64,000 nt of DNA from Bordetella genomosp. 9. Lineage in GTDB: Bacteria > Pseudomonadota > Gammaproteobacteria > Burkholderiales > Burkholderiaceae_B. The position numbers were made by a program, and so were the translations under genes. Positions within the stretch are counted from its first letter, which is position 1, and every line of letters starts with the position of its first letter. The notes below the pieces were generated by a model. The model was not told where the DNA came from and did no database searches. It saw nothing but the letters and a program-made list of their open reading frames with translations. The DNA is taken from the NCBI RefSeq assembly GCF_002119725.1, contig NZ_CP021109.1, positions 4,030,001 through 4,094,000 of the forward strand, read 5' to 3'. Of the stretch, positions 1-8,301 are shown piece by piece.

Positions 1-194
1 CAGGCGCCGTCGCGCAACAGCCGTTCAGCGATGGCCAGGCCGATGCCGCGGCTGCCGCCCGTCACCAATGCATGACGGCCCGCCAATGGCCGCTCGGACG
101 GCGCGGGGGCGGCGCGCGGGTCGGTCGGGTCGCTCAGGCCGAGCGGCGCGCCGGCGGAATCGCGCCCCTCGGGCGCGGGCACGGACGCGTTCAT
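1..194 (-). CDS. Short-chain dehydrogenase/reductase, N-terminal part (runs off window)
   Basis: Only the first 64 or so codons are present; the gene continues past base 1. The translation has a proline/alanine-rich leader of about 40 residues, then LAGRHALVTGGSRGIGLAIA. This is the first beta strand and the TGxxxGIG dinucleotide-binding loop of a classical SDR, so an NAD(P)-dependent oxidoreductase is expected. The ATG overlaps the stop codon of the upstream hydroxylase gene (ATGA), which implies translational coupling. SDRs next to ring-hydroxylating CoA-thioester enzymes often oxidise a hydroxyacyl intermediate, but catalytic Tyr-Lys residues and substrate cannot be judged from this fragment. 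The leader is longer than usual, so a later start is possible. Confidence 0.85.
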   Translation of the reverse strand, partial: MNASVPAPEGRDSAGAPLGLSDPTDPRAAPAPSERPLAGRHALVTGGSRGIGLAIAERLLRDGA

Positions 195-2560
195 GCACGG
201 TCTCGCATATCGCCCGCGGGCTGCGCGGCGGCCGCCCTGGCGAAGTTGGTTTCAAGCTGGCGCTTGCCCGCCAGGTAGTTGGGCGGCCAAGCGATATCGG
301 AATAGCCGATGCGGGCGGTTTCGCGCAGAGTCCATGCCGAGTCGGCCAAATGCGGCCGCGCAAGGGCGCACAGATCGGCGCGGCCCGAGGCGATGATGCC
401 GTTCACATGGTCCGCTTCGAAAATCGCCCCGACCGCGATGGTGGCAATGCCCGCTTCGTTGCGGATGCGGTCGGCGAACGGCGTCTGGTACATGCGTCCG
501 TACACCGGCTGCTGGTCGGGACTGACCTGTCCGGAAGAACAATCGATCATGTCCGCGCCCGCCGCCTTGAAACGCCGGGCGATTGCCACCGCGTCGTCCG
601 CGGTGATGCCGCCTTCCACCCAATCGTGCGCCGAGATGCGGACCGACATAGGCAGATGGCGGGGCCAGACTTCCCGCACGGCTGCGAACACTTCCAGCGG
701 GTAGCGCAGCCGGCCTTCCAGGTCGCCGCCGTATTCGTCGTCGCGCACATTGGTCAGCGGGGAGATGAAGCTGGACAACAGGTAGCCGTGGGCGCAATGC
801 AGCTCCAGCCAGTCGAAGCCGGCGTTCGCCGCCCGCCGGGCCGCGGCCACGAAGTCGTCCCGCACCCGGTCCATGTCGCGCCGCGTCATGGCGCGGGGGG
901 TCTGCGAAATGCCGGGCAGGTAGGGCAAGGCCGACGCCGACAGCAGCGGCCAATTGCCCTCTGCCAACGGGTGGTCCATCTGCTGCCATCCCAGTTGCGT
1001 GGAGCCCTTGCGGCCCGCGTGTCCCAGCTGGATGCCGATGCGGGCGTCGCTGTTTCCGTGCACGAAATCCGCGATGCGCGCAAAGGCTGCGGCCTGCTCG
1101 TCGTTCCACAGGCCGGGGCAACCCGGCGTGATGCGCGCGTCCGGCGACGTGCACGTCATCTCCACCATGACCAGCCCCGCACCGCCCAGCGCCTTGGCGC
1201 CCAGGTGCACCAGGTGGAAGTCGCCGGGCACGCCGTCGCGACAAGCGTACATCGCCATCGGCGAAACGACCACGCGGTTCTTCAGGCGCACGCTGCGCAC
1301 CTGGTAGGGCGTGAGCATGGGCGGCGGCGGGCGCCGGTCCGCCGGCACATCCAGGCCGGCGCGCCGGGCGATCCAGCGCTCGTAGTCCTGCAGCCAGGCC
1401 GCATCGCGCAGCCTCAGGTTCTCATGCGAGATCCTCTGCGAACGGGTCAACAGCGAGTAGGCGAATTGTTCGGGCTCCAGCTGCGCATAGCGGTCGACAT
1501 GCTCGAACCACTCCGTGGAGTTGCGCGCGGCGTTCTGGATTTTCAGGACTTCGACGCCGCGCACGTCCTCGTACTCCTGCAGCGCGGCGCGCAGGGCATC
1601 GCCCCGCGGCAAGCCGGCAAGGCGGTCGGCCAGATCGATGGCGTCCTCCAACGCGAGCTTGGTGCCCGAGCCGATGGAGAAATGCGCGCTGTGCGCGGCG
1701 TCACCCATCAGCACCACCGGTACGTCGCGCCGGCCGCCGGGCGTATCGAGGGTGTGCCAGTGCACCCAATGGCGGCATATGACGCGCGGAAAGCGGATCC
1801 AAATCGCGGAGCCGCGCAGATGGCGCGCGTTGCTCATCAGCGGCTTGCCATCCAGCCAGGCGGCGAACAGGGACTCGCAGTAGCGGATGCCTTCTTCCTG
1901 GCTCATTTCGTCCAGGCCGGCCGCCTTCCAGGTTTCTTCGCGGGTCTCGACGATGAAGGTGGACAGTCCCGGCTCGAAGCGATAGGCATGCGCCTGGAAC
2001 CAGCCATGCGGCGTGTGGACGAAGGCGAAGGTAAAGGCGTCGAAGGCTTTTTCGGTGCCCAGCCAGACGAAACGGTTATGACGCTGGTCGATATCGGGCT
2101 GGAAGGTGTCGGCGTAGGCGGCGCGCACCCGGCTGTTGATGCCGTCGGCGGCGATCACCAGATCGGCATCGTACTGGCACGCCAGCGCCCTGTCGTCCTC
2201 CACCTGGGTCTCGAACACCAGCTCCACGCCCACCGCCTCGCAGCGCGCCTGCAGGATATTCAGCAGTTTCTTGCGGCCGATGCCGATGAATCCATGGCCG
2301 CCGCTACGCAGCGTACGCCCCTTGAAGTGGATGTCGATATCGTCCCAATGGTTGAAGGCGTCGCTGATTTCGCGGGCCGATACCGGGTCGGCCCGCCGCA
2401 GGTTTTCCATGGTGGCGTCGGAGAACACCACGCCCCAGCCAAACGTATCGTACGGACGATTGCGCTCCACCACCGTCACGCGGTTGGCCGGATCGCGCAG
2501 CTTCATCAGCAGGCCGAAATACAGGCCGGCCGGACCGCCCCCGACGCAAAGCACCTTCAT
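191..2560 (-). CDS. Bifunctional salicylyl-CoA 5-hydroxylase / anthraniloyl-CoA monooxygenase-reductase
   Basis: A 789-residue cytoplasmic flavoprotein fusion. Residues about 1-390 form a group A FAD monooxygenase, with the dinucleotide motif GGGPAGLYFG near the N terminus and GDAAHSAHFSIGSG near residue 290. Residues about 415-770 form an Old Yellow Enzyme (YqjM-like) FMN barrel, starting at RLKNRVVVSPM and carrying IQLGHAGRKGST, HCAHGYLLSSF and NVRDDEYGG. This architecture and length match 2-aminobenzoyl-CoA monooxygenase/reductase and enzymes annotated as salicylyl-CoA 5-hydroxylase. The first half hydroxylates the CoA-activated ring at C5; the second half can reduce it. Which CoA ester is used here is inferred, and no CoA ligase is visible in the window. 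A promoter and a palindromic operator lie just upstream; an SDR follows with a 4-base overlap. Confidence 0.88.
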   Translation of the reverse strand: MKVLCVGGGPAGLYFGLLMKLRDPANRVTVVERNRPYDTFGWGVVFSDATMENLRRADPVSAREISDAFNHWDDIDIHFKGRTLRSGGHGFIGIGRKKLLNILQARCEAVGVELVFETQVEDDRALACQYDADLVIAADGINSRVRAAYADTFQPDIDQRHNRFVWLGTEKAFDAFTFAFVHTPHGWFQAHAYRFEPGLSTFIVETREETWKAAGLDEMSQEEGIRYCESLFAAWLDGKPLMSNARHLRGSAIWIRFPRVICRHWVHWHTLDTPGGRRDVPVVLMGDAAHSAHFSIGSGTKLALEDAIDLADRLAGLPRGDALRAALQEYEDVRGVEVLKIQNAARNSTEWFEHVDRYAQLEPEQFAYSLLTRSQRISHENLRLRDAAWLQDYERWIARRAGLDVPADRRPPPPMLTPYQVRSVRLKNRVVVSPMAMYACRDGVPGDFHLVHLGAKALGGAGLVMVEMTCTSPDARITPGCPGLWNDEQAAAFARIADFVHGNSDARIGIQLGHAGRKGSTQLGWQQMDHPLAEGNWPLLSASALPYLPGISQTPRAMTRRDMDRVRDDFVAAARRAANAGFDWLELHCAHGYLLSSFISPLTNVRDDEYGGDLEGRLRYPLEVFAAVREVWPRHLPMSVRISAHDWVEGGITADDAVAIARRFKAAGADMIDCSSGQVSPDQQPVYGRMYQTPFADRIRNEAGIATIAVGAIFEADHVNGIIASGRADLCALARPHLADSAWTLRETARIGYSDIAWPPNYLAGKRQLETNFARAAAAQPAGDMRDRA

Positions 2561-2591
2561 CGCCCCCTCCCGCCCAGCGCTTCAAGCCTGG

Positions 2592-2611
2592 ATAGTTTAG
2601 GCTTCAACTAT
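2592..2611. promoter_or_regulatory. Palindromic operator, probable MarR-family site 1
   Basis: ATAGTT (2592-2597) and AACTAT (2606-2611) form a perfect 6-base inverted repeat around the 8-base spacer TAGGCTTC. The right arm overlaps the predicted -10 box of the hydroxylase promoter, as expected for a repressor site. A near copy of the left arm and spacer lies at 11546, in the promoter region of the hydrolase-marR pair. Confidence 0.55.
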
Positions 2612-2636
2612 ATACCCGGCGCGCGGGGCGGCGCAA
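2607..2636 (-). promoter_or_regulatory. Sigma70-type promoter of the hydroxylase-SDR operon
   Basis: Read on the minus strand, TTGCGC (2636-2631) and TATAGT (2612-2607) are separated by 18 bases. Transcription would start near 2600, about 40 bases upstream of the ATG at 2560. The -35 is weak and the -10 good. Confidence 0.45.
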
Positions 2637-2679
2637 CACGGGCTTGTACGGAGGCGGCGGGGTATGGCGCCGGAAACGG

Positions 2680-3483
2680 CTACGTGGCGGACCGGCGTTC
2701 CAGGGCGACGCGGTCGCGGCCGGCCTGCTTGGCCAGATAGAGCGCGCGGTCGGCGCGGCTGAGGGTGGTGGAGACGTTTTCGCCCGGACGATGCTGTGCG
2801 ATGCCAACGCTCACCGTCAGGAGCAGTTGTTCGCCATCGACCTCGATGGCGTTGCCGCGCACGCCGGCCACGATGCGGTCGATCACGGCTTCGCCTTCCT
2901 GCAGGCTGACGTTGGGCAGCAGCGCCAGGAACTCCTCGCCGCCCCAGCGGGCCAGATCGTCGGTGTCGCGCACGGCGGCGCGCATCACGTCGGCCAGCCG
3001 CGTCAGCGCGCGGTCGCCGGCGTCATGACCGTAGCGGTCGTTGATGCGCTTGAAATGGTCCACGTCCAGCATCGCGACCACAAAGGCGGGCCGGTCGGAC
3101 TCGGCGGTCAGCGCCAGTTCCTTCATGCGCTCCATCAAGGCGCGCCGGTTCAGCAGATTGGTCAGCGGATCGCGTATGGAGGATTCGCGCAGCGCCGCGT
3201 TCATATCGCGCATCAATTCCTGGTAGCCATCCGAAATGCGCACAAGCTTGGCCAGGCGCCGCAGCTCGCGGTCGTAGCGTGCGACCAGACCGAGCTCCCG
3301 CTGGCGGGCCATCATCTGGAAGGCGTCGGACAGATAGGAGATGCGTTCGATGCGTTCCAACTGCTCGTTGGTGTGCTGCCACAGGTCGGCGAGCGCCCCG
3401 TGCAGCGGATGACCGGCGTAGGCCGGGTCATCGAGCAGTATCTGGATGCGTAGCTCCAGGTCCTGGTAGCGCTTTTTGTTCAT
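2680..3483 (-). CDS. siaD: Diguanylate cyclase SiaD
   Basis: A 267-residue cytoplasmic GGDEF protein that makes cyclic di-GMP from two GTP. The N-terminal 95 or so residues are helical without a recognised sensor domain. The cyclase domain follows (SIRDPLTNLLNRR onward), with the active-site motif RWGGEEF. An RxxD inhibitory site (RDTD) lies exactly five residues before GGEEF, so product inhibition is expected. I take the ATG at 3483 (MNKKRYQ) because it overlaps the siaC stop as ATGA; the frame stays open upstream only as a shadow of siaC. It is the last gene of a siaA-siaB-siaC-siaD operon. In Pseudomonas aeruginosa, unphosphorylated SiaC binds and activates SiaD and promotes aggregation and biofilm formation. 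The same wiring is inferred here from the complete gene set. Confidence 0.93.
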   Translation of the reverse strand: MNKKRYQDLELRIQILLDDPAYAGHPLHGALADLWQHTNEQLERIERISYLSDAFQMMARQRELGLVARYDRELRRLAKLVRISDGYQELMRDMNAALRESSIRDPLTNLLNRRALMERMKELALTAESDRPAFVVAMLDVDHFKRINDRYGHDAGDRALTRLADVMRAAVRDTDDLARWGGEEFLALLPNVSLQEGEAVIDRIVAGVRGNAIEVDGEQLLLTVSVGIAQHRPGENVSTTLSRADRALYLAKQAGRDRVALERRSAT

Positions 3484-3857
3484 CAGCGGCCGATCACGTT
3501 GAAGGGAAACGTGCAGTCTTCCTTGAATTCCTCTGCCAGTTCGCCGACCCGCTCGTTGCGGCTGTCGTAATACCAGTTCACGCAAACCTCGCGGCCGTCG
3601 GCATGCGCCGCCTCGAGCAGGTCGAAGATGTCCATCACCGCCTTGACGCTGCTGGTATTCAGGTACTGCAGCTCCAGCGTCAGGGTCAGGGGACGGCGGT
3701 CGGCGGCCAGGTATTCGTCCACCCATTGGATGACCGGCCCGTACAGTTCGAACGAGTTTTCCGGATAGGAGTCGCCGCTCAGGTGCAGCCGTCCGCTCGC
3801 GCTGTCACTCAGGATGGACGGCGTCGATTGCGAGCCCGGGATATTGAGATCTTTCAT
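3483..3857 (-). CDS. siaC: SiaC partner-switch regulator of the diguanylate cyclase
   Basis: A 124-residue protein of the DUF1987 family. In P. aeruginosa SiaC is phosphorylated on Thr68 by SiaB and dephosphorylated by SiaA; the unphosphorylated form activates SiaD. The translation here has YLNTSSVKAVMD with threonine at exactly residue 68, so the regulatory site is conserved. The start is the ATG at 3857 (MKDLNIPG), 23 bases after siaB ends. An open frame reaching further upstream is only the siaB shadow. The fold is expected to resemble STAS-type anti-sigma antagonists, and the Asn-Thr-Ser-Ser loop fits that role. Confidence 0.92.
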   Translation of the reverse strand: MKDLNIPGSQSTPSILSDSASGRLHLSGDSYPENSFELYGPVIQWVDEYLAADRRPLTLTLELQYLNTSSVKAVMDIFDLLEAAHADGREVCVNWYYDSRNERVGELAEEFKEDCTFPFNVIGR

Positions 3858-3880
3858 ATGGCTTCTTGCTTCGATTCGGG

Positions 3881-4423
3881 TCAGATGACGACGCTCAGGC
3901 TGAAAAAGCCCCGTCCGTCGCCGTGCGGGCTCAGCGACGCCTCGATGCCGGCGCTGGCGCGGCGCGCCAGGTCGATCAGGCCCAGCCCCGCCCCGGTGGA
4001 TGCGCCTGGGTCGCGGGGCTGTCGCAACTGCGTCTTGTAGACCGCCTTCAGCGCCGTTTTGTCCATGGCCGCCAGTTCGCGCACGCGTTCGACCAGACGC
4101 TCGCCGTCGGCAATCTCCACGCGATTGCCCGCGGTGACGGTATAGCGGCCCTCGGCATTGCGCGCGATGACCACCGTCGCCGCGGCGTCCGCATCGCCAT
4201 AGCCCTGCTGGACGGCGTACTGGCGGATGTTCTGCGTCATCTCGATATACGCCGAGAAGACGTCCATGGCTTCGGCCGGGCGCGCCTGTTCCGTTTCCAG
4301 GTAATTCTTCAGGGCGTTGCCGATTTCTTCGATCAGGCTGCGCGAGATCGGCCCGTTGAAGCAAAGCAGCGTGCGGTCCTGATTGAATCGCTCTCGCAGC
4401 GCGTAGAGATCCGATGCGTTCAT
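3881..4423 (-). CDS. siaB: SiaB protein kinase (GHKL-like)
   Basis: A 180-residue protein matching SiaB (DUF6272), the kinase that phosphorylates SiaC on its conserved threonine. An N-box-like segment (YIEMTQNIRQYA, about residues 59-70) and a glycine-rich loop (GAGLGLIDLARR, near residue 145) resemble the ATP site of anti-sigma-factor kinases of the GHKL class. The gene begins 15 bases after siaA and ends 23 bases before siaC, consistent with one transcript. No membrane segment is present, so it is cytoplasmic. Confidence 0.9.
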   Translation of the reverse strand: MNASDLYALRERFNQDRTLLCFNGPISRSLIEEIGNALKNYLETEQARPAEAMDVFSAYIEMTQNIRQYAVQQGYGDADAAATVVIARNAEGRYTVTAGNRVEIADGERLVERVRELAAMDKTALKAVYKTQLRQPRDPGASTGAGLGLIDLARRASAGIEASLSPHGDGRGFFSLSVVI

Positions 4424-4438
4424 GGCGGTATGTGGAAG

Positions 4439-6427
4439 TTATTCAAACCGGAAGGAAAGGATGGTGATGTCGTCGCGTTGCGGCAGGTCGCCGCGATAGT
4501 CGGCCAAGGCGCGATCCAATGCTTCGCATTGGTCCGCCAGGGGCAGGCGCGCCACCGTTTTGAGCATCTGCACGAAGCGCGTGCTGCCGAAGCCGAAGCC
4601 GTGTTCGCCGCCGGCCTGGTCAAGGAAACCGTCGGTGCTCAGATAGAACGTGGCGCCGGCCGCCAGGGGCAGCATAAGGTTGGCGTATTCGCCGCGGCGC
4701 TTGTCGCCCAGCGACCGGCGCGCGCCCCGATGCTCGCGGCATTCCGCGCCGTCGCTTTCGTAAAGGGAAATCTTGGCGCCCGCGAACGCCAGGCGGCCCG
4801 CCGCCCGGTCGATATAGACCAATCCCGCATCGGTATTGGTCGCGAGGGCGTGCGGCAGCTGCATGTCGGCCAGCATACCCCGTATGGCGGCGTCGGTACG
4901 CGCCAGGATGGCGGCGGGATCGGCGGGACCGGTTTCGGCGATGGCGACGTCCAGGGCGGCGCGCACGAGCATGGTCATAAGGGCGCCCGGCACGCCATGC
5001 CCGGCGCAATCCATGACCCCCAGCAGGCAGTTCTCGCCGTGCGGGCGGAAGACGTAGAAATCCCCGCCCACCACGTCGCGCGGCTTCCACATGACGAAGT
5101 GGCGTTCGCCCAGGGACTGCGCCATCTGGCGTCGCGGCAGGATGGCCTGCTGGATCAGGCTGGCGTAATCGATGGAATCGCCGATCTTCTTGTTCGCGCT
5201 GGCCATGGCGCGATTCGCCGCTTCCAGCGCCTGCGTGCGCTCGCGCACCTTGATTTCCAGTTCCTGCGTATGGGTTCGGACCTTTTCCGCCATCACGCCG
5301 AAGGCCCGGCTGAGATCGCCGATCTCGTCGGCTCCGCCCGCGGGCAGCCGCACGTCGTAGCGGCCGTCCGCGATGGCCCGGGCGGACTGCTGCAGCTTGC
5401 GGATGGGACGCAGCACCAGCCGGTTCACGGCATAGCCGAAGGCGGCCAGCAGGCCGCCGATCAGCAATACCACGGCGGCAATGGCAGGCCACAGTCCCGC
5501 AGTGCCCCCGATCCGCGCCGCATGCAGGTCCACCGCCGCCAGCACGTACCACCGCAGCTCGGGCACATACGACACCGCCATCAGCTGGCGCTTGCCCTGC
5601 ATGCGCACCCAGATGGACTGCGCCGCGTCGGGCGTGCCGGGGGCCAGGCGCAATGCGTCGTCCAGCGCCTGGCGTCCGGCATCGTCCTGGATCACGGTGA
5701 AGATCCGGCCCCGGCCGCTTTCGGCGGCGGCGCCGGAGTTGTAGTCGATCAGCGCGGGATCCGGATGCGCCTGGATATTGCCTTTGTCGTCGATGATGAT
5801 GGGCGTCACGCCCGGCTCACCGCTGCCGACGAACTCGTGCAGGAAATCGCTCAGATCCAGGCTGGCGCCGCCGATCGCCAGCGGCTGGCCGTTGTCGCGC
5901 GCGATGACGTTGAACCAGACGCGCGTGATTTTCAGCTTGCCGTCGGGGTTGACGTTGATGTTGTAGTCGCCCTTCGCCGCCAGGCTGTCGTAGAACCAGC
6001 GGTCCTCCGGATCGTCGGCGCGCAGCTTGTAACGCGGCGACTGCGACAGAGGCTTGCCGGCTTCGTTGAAGTAATAGTTGCCGCTGGCGGCATTGATCAG
6101 GAAATAGGCATGGGAGCGGAAGGCATCCCGAAAGCCTTCCGCCTCGCGGAAGAAGCGTTCCCGCTTGGCAGGATCCTTTTCGTCCAGCAGCCAGTCGCGC
6201 GCCAGCTCGGAACCGATGAAGCGCTGTGAAAGCGCCAGCTCGCGCAGGACGGGCGCAAGAATGCGCTGGCGGCTGAGCAGCGCGAAGTTGTCGGCGTAGG
6301 CGCGGCCGAAGTGTTCGCGCACCTGCTCCATGGCATGCCAGCCGAGCAAGGCGGTGGGAATCAAGGCCAGCAGGCAAGCCAGACCCAATGCGAGCAGCGA
6401 CTTCGCCCGCAGCCCCAACTTCGCCAT
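4439..6427 (-). CDS. siaA: SiaA membrane-bound PP2C-type phosphatase
   Basis: A 662-residue inner-membrane sensor phosphatase, essentially the length of P. aeruginosa SiaA. The order is: TM helix at about 9-29; a periplasmic Cache-like sensor to about 312; a second TM (LWPAIAAVVLLIGGLLAAFG); a HAMP domain (LRPIRKLQQSARAIADGRYD); a coiled linker; and a C-terminal SpoIIE/PP2C domain. The last carries metal-binding aspartates in DVVGGDFYVF and MDCAGHGVPGALM, plus LSTDGFLDQ. It dephosphorylates SiaC in response to an extracytoplasmic signal. The ATG at 6427 (MAKLGLRAKSLL) is chosen because it gives a clean N-terminal TM; the open frame upstream lacks coding character. It is the first gene of the operon. 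Confidence 0.92.
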   Translation of the reverse strand: MAKLGLRAKSLLALGLACLLALIPTALLGWHAMEQVREHFGRAYADNFALLSRQRILAPVLRELALSQRFIGSELARDWLLDEKDPAKRERFFREAEGFRDAFRSHAYFLINAASGNYYFNEAGKPLSQSPRYKLRADDPEDRWFYDSLAAKGDYNINVNPDGKLKITRVWFNVIARDNGQPLAIGGASLDLSDFLHEFVGSGEPGVTPIIIDDKGNIQAHPDPALIDYNSGAAAESGRGRIFTVIQDDAGRQALDDALRLAPGTPDAAQSIWVRMQGKRQLMAVSYVPELRWYVLAAVDLHAARIGGTAGLWPAIAAVVLLIGGLLAAFGYAVNRLVLRPIRKLQQSARAIADGRYDVRLPAGGADEIGDLSRAFGVMAEKVRTHTQELEIKVRERTQALEAANRAMASANKKIGDSIDYASLIQQAILPRRQMAQSLGERHFVMWKPRDVVGGDFYVFRPHGENCLLGVMDCAGHGVPGALMTMLVRAALDVAIAETGPADPAAILARTDAAIRGMLADMQLPHALATNTDAGLVYIDRAAGRLAFAGAKISLYESDGAECREHRGARRSLGDKRRGEYANLMLPLAAGATFYLSTDGFLDQAGGEHGFGFGSTRFVQMLKTVARLPLADQCEALDRALADYRGDLPQRDDITILSFRFE

Positions 6428-6751
6428 GTATGCCACTCCCGCGACGGGACATTGCCGTCCCCAAATTCGCCAGTCCGCATGTCCCGAAGCAACCCGTGGC
6501 GGGCTTCGAATCGGCGTCGCGGCCGACCGGCAGGCCACGTACGGTCGATGCCAGTGTAGAGGCCGGGAAGCCGGGGAATACCACCGAACATGCGGCAAAA
6601 ATGGCTGCTCCAAGCCGCTTACCGCAATACGGGCGTAAAAAACGCCGCAGATACGCGTTTTATTGCGTTCCGTTGCGCGGGCGCGGGATCTTGCCGGCGC
6701 AAACGGCCGGCCGAAGACGGCCATGGGCCGCGGCAATGGGCCGGCGCGCGA
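6428..6751. other. Intergenic region between livF and siaA
   Basis: 324 bases without a convincing gene. It must hold the siaA promoter and the end of the liv operon, but I see no clear -35/-10 pair. Small GC-rich inverted repeats occur (for example around 6700-6735), without a T tract that would make a clear terminator. Confidence 0.5.
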
Positions 6752-7456
6752 TCAAACGCCAAGGTAGCGGGTCCAGAGGGCGCGGTCGCCGTCCAGCATG
6801 CGCGAGTCGCCTGTCCAGACGATCCGGCCCCGCTCAAGGATCAGGTGCCGGTCCGCCAGCGCCAGCAGGCGCTCGACGTATTTATCGATCACCAGGATGG
6901 TCTGCCCGGCAGCGCGCAGACGCGCCAGGCATCCCCAGATTTCCTCGCGGATCTTGGGCGCCAGGCCCTCCGTGGCCTCGTCCAGGATCAGCAGGCGCGG
7001 GTTGGTGACAAGCGCGCGGCCGATGGCGAGCATCTGCTGCTCGCCGCCGGACAACTGGTCGCCCATGTTGCGAGCGCGTTCCGCCAGCCGCGGGAACAGA
7101 TCGAACACGCGTTCCGGCGTCCATGGGTCGGCCGCTGCGGCGCGCCGGGTGGCGAAGGCCGTCAGATGTTCCCGCACGGTCAGATTGGGAAAGCACTGCC
7201 GCCCTTCCGGGACGATGGCGATACCGGCGCGTGCAATGCGATCCGTCGGCCAGCCCGTCACGTCGCGCCCCTCGAAACGGATGCGCCCGGCCTTCAGGGG
7301 CAGTTCACCGTACAGGGTGCGCAGCAGCGTGGTCTTGCCCATCCCATTGCGCCCCAGCAGCGTCGCCACTTCGCCGGCGCGGATGGACAGGTCCACGCCG
7401 AACAGTACCTGGCTGGGGCCGTAGCCGCTCTGGACGTCCTGCAGTTCGAGCATCAT
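6752..7456 (-). CDS. livF: Branched-chain-type ABC importer ATPase, LivF family
   Basis: A 234-residue ABC ATPase energising the adjacent permeases. It has Walker A GRNGMGKTT, signature LSGGEQQMLAIGRAL and Walker B RLLILDEATEGLAP. The ATEGLAP after Walker B and the length are typical of LivF rather than LivG. The ATG at 7456 overlaps the livG stop; a second ATG follows at once (MM). It is the last gene of a livK-H-M-G-F order. The shared operator context (see 11546) suggests that the substrate is an aromatic or acyl compound rather than leucine, which is an inference. Confidence 0.9.
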   Translation of the reverse strand: MMLELQDVQSGYGPSQVLFGVDLSIRAGEVATLLGRNGMGKTTLLRTLYGELPLKAGRIRFEGRDVTGWPTDRIARAGIAIVPEGRQCFPNLTVREHLTAFATRRAAAADPWTPERVFDLFPRLAERARNMGDQLSGGEQQMLAIGRALVTNPRLLILDEATEGLAPKIREEIWGCLARLRAAGQTILVIDKYVERLLALADRHLILERGRIVWTGDSRMLDGDRALWTRYLGV

Positions 7457-8301
7457 GCGTTGCGCGGCGGCATGGCGTCCGCCTCTCCCAGATAGGCTTC
7501 GCGCACGGCCGCATCCTCCCGGATCCGGTCGGGTGTGCCGCTGGCGATGATGCGTCCGTAGACCAGCACCGAAATCCGGTCGGCCAGGCGGAATACCGCT
7601 TCCATATCGTGCTCGACGAGCAGCATGGCCGCGCGGCCGCGCATCGATTCGATGAGATCCGCCAGCCGCAGCGTTTCGTCCGGCCCCATGCCCGCCATCG
7701 GTTCGTCCAGCAGCAGGACGCTGGGACGGGCAGCCATGGCCAGCGCGAACTCGAGCTTGCGCTGCTCGCCATGCGGCAGCGTGCCGGCGGGCCGCTGCAG
7801 GACGGAAGCGTCGATGCCGCAGTCGCGGGCCAGCGCCCGGGCGGCATCGTACAGACCGCTATCCGCCGCGCGCGGACGCCAGAAGCGAAAGCTGCTGCCG
7901 TCCTGCGCCTGCACCGCCAGCAGCAGGTTCTCCATCACGGAAAAGCGCCGGAATACATTGGTGATCTGGTACGAGCGGGACAGGCCCGCCGCCACGCGCC
8001 GGTGGGACGGCATGCGCGTGACGTCCACGCCGTTCAGCCACAGCGTCCCCGCGTCGAGCGGCAAGGTTCCCGACAGCAGGTGGATCAGCGTGGACTTGCC
8101 CGCGCCGTTCGGCCCGATGACGGCATGGATTTCCCCCGGCATCAGCGTCATGTCGACGTGGTCCGTGGCGACCAGGGCGCCGAAGCGGCGCACCAGGCCG
8201 GACGCCCGCAGGGCCGGCGGCGCGGGCGAATCCGGTGTGACCCGCTCGTCCCCATCCGACCGGGCGCGCTGTGCCGCGCCGGCGGCAACCCCTGCGATCA
8301 T
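7453..8301 (-). CDS. livG: Branched-chain-type ABC importer ATPase, LivG family
   Basis: A 282-residue ATPase with Walker A GPNGAGKST, the Q loop in SYQITNVFRRFSVMENLLL, and Walker B VLLLDEPMAGM. The signature position reads LPHGEQRKLEFALAMA instead of LSGGQQ; this LPHG variant is seen in some LivG-like subunits of aromatic and urea transporters. The N terminus has about 30 extra, disordered-looking residues before ALRASGLVRRFG. The ATG at 8301 overlaps the livM stop (ATGA). It pairs with LivF at the membrane. Confidence 0.9.
   Translation of the reverse strand: MIAGVAAGAAQRARSDGDERVTPDSPAPPALRASGLVRRFGALVATDHVDMTLMPGEIHAVIGPNGAGKSTLIHLLSGTLPLDAGTLWLNGVDVTRMPSHRRVAAGLSRSYQITNVFRRFSVMENLLLAVQAQDGSSFRFWRPRAADSGLYDAARALARDCGIDASVLQRPAGTLPHGEQRKLEFALAMAARPSVLLLDEPMAGMGPDETLRLADLIESMRGRAAMLLVEHDMEAVFRLADRISVLVYGRIIASGTPDRIREDAAVREAYLGEADAMPPRNA

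Noticed and set aside
68..2740. Long plus-strand open frame opposite the hydroxylase gene
   Set aside because: Histidine-, arginine- and glutamine-rich product with no family resemblance; a GC-bias shadow of the gene at 191-2560.
3866..6229. Plus-strand open frame opposite siaA and siaB
   Set aside because: Low-complexity product; the minus strand carries clear SiaA/SiaB motifs.
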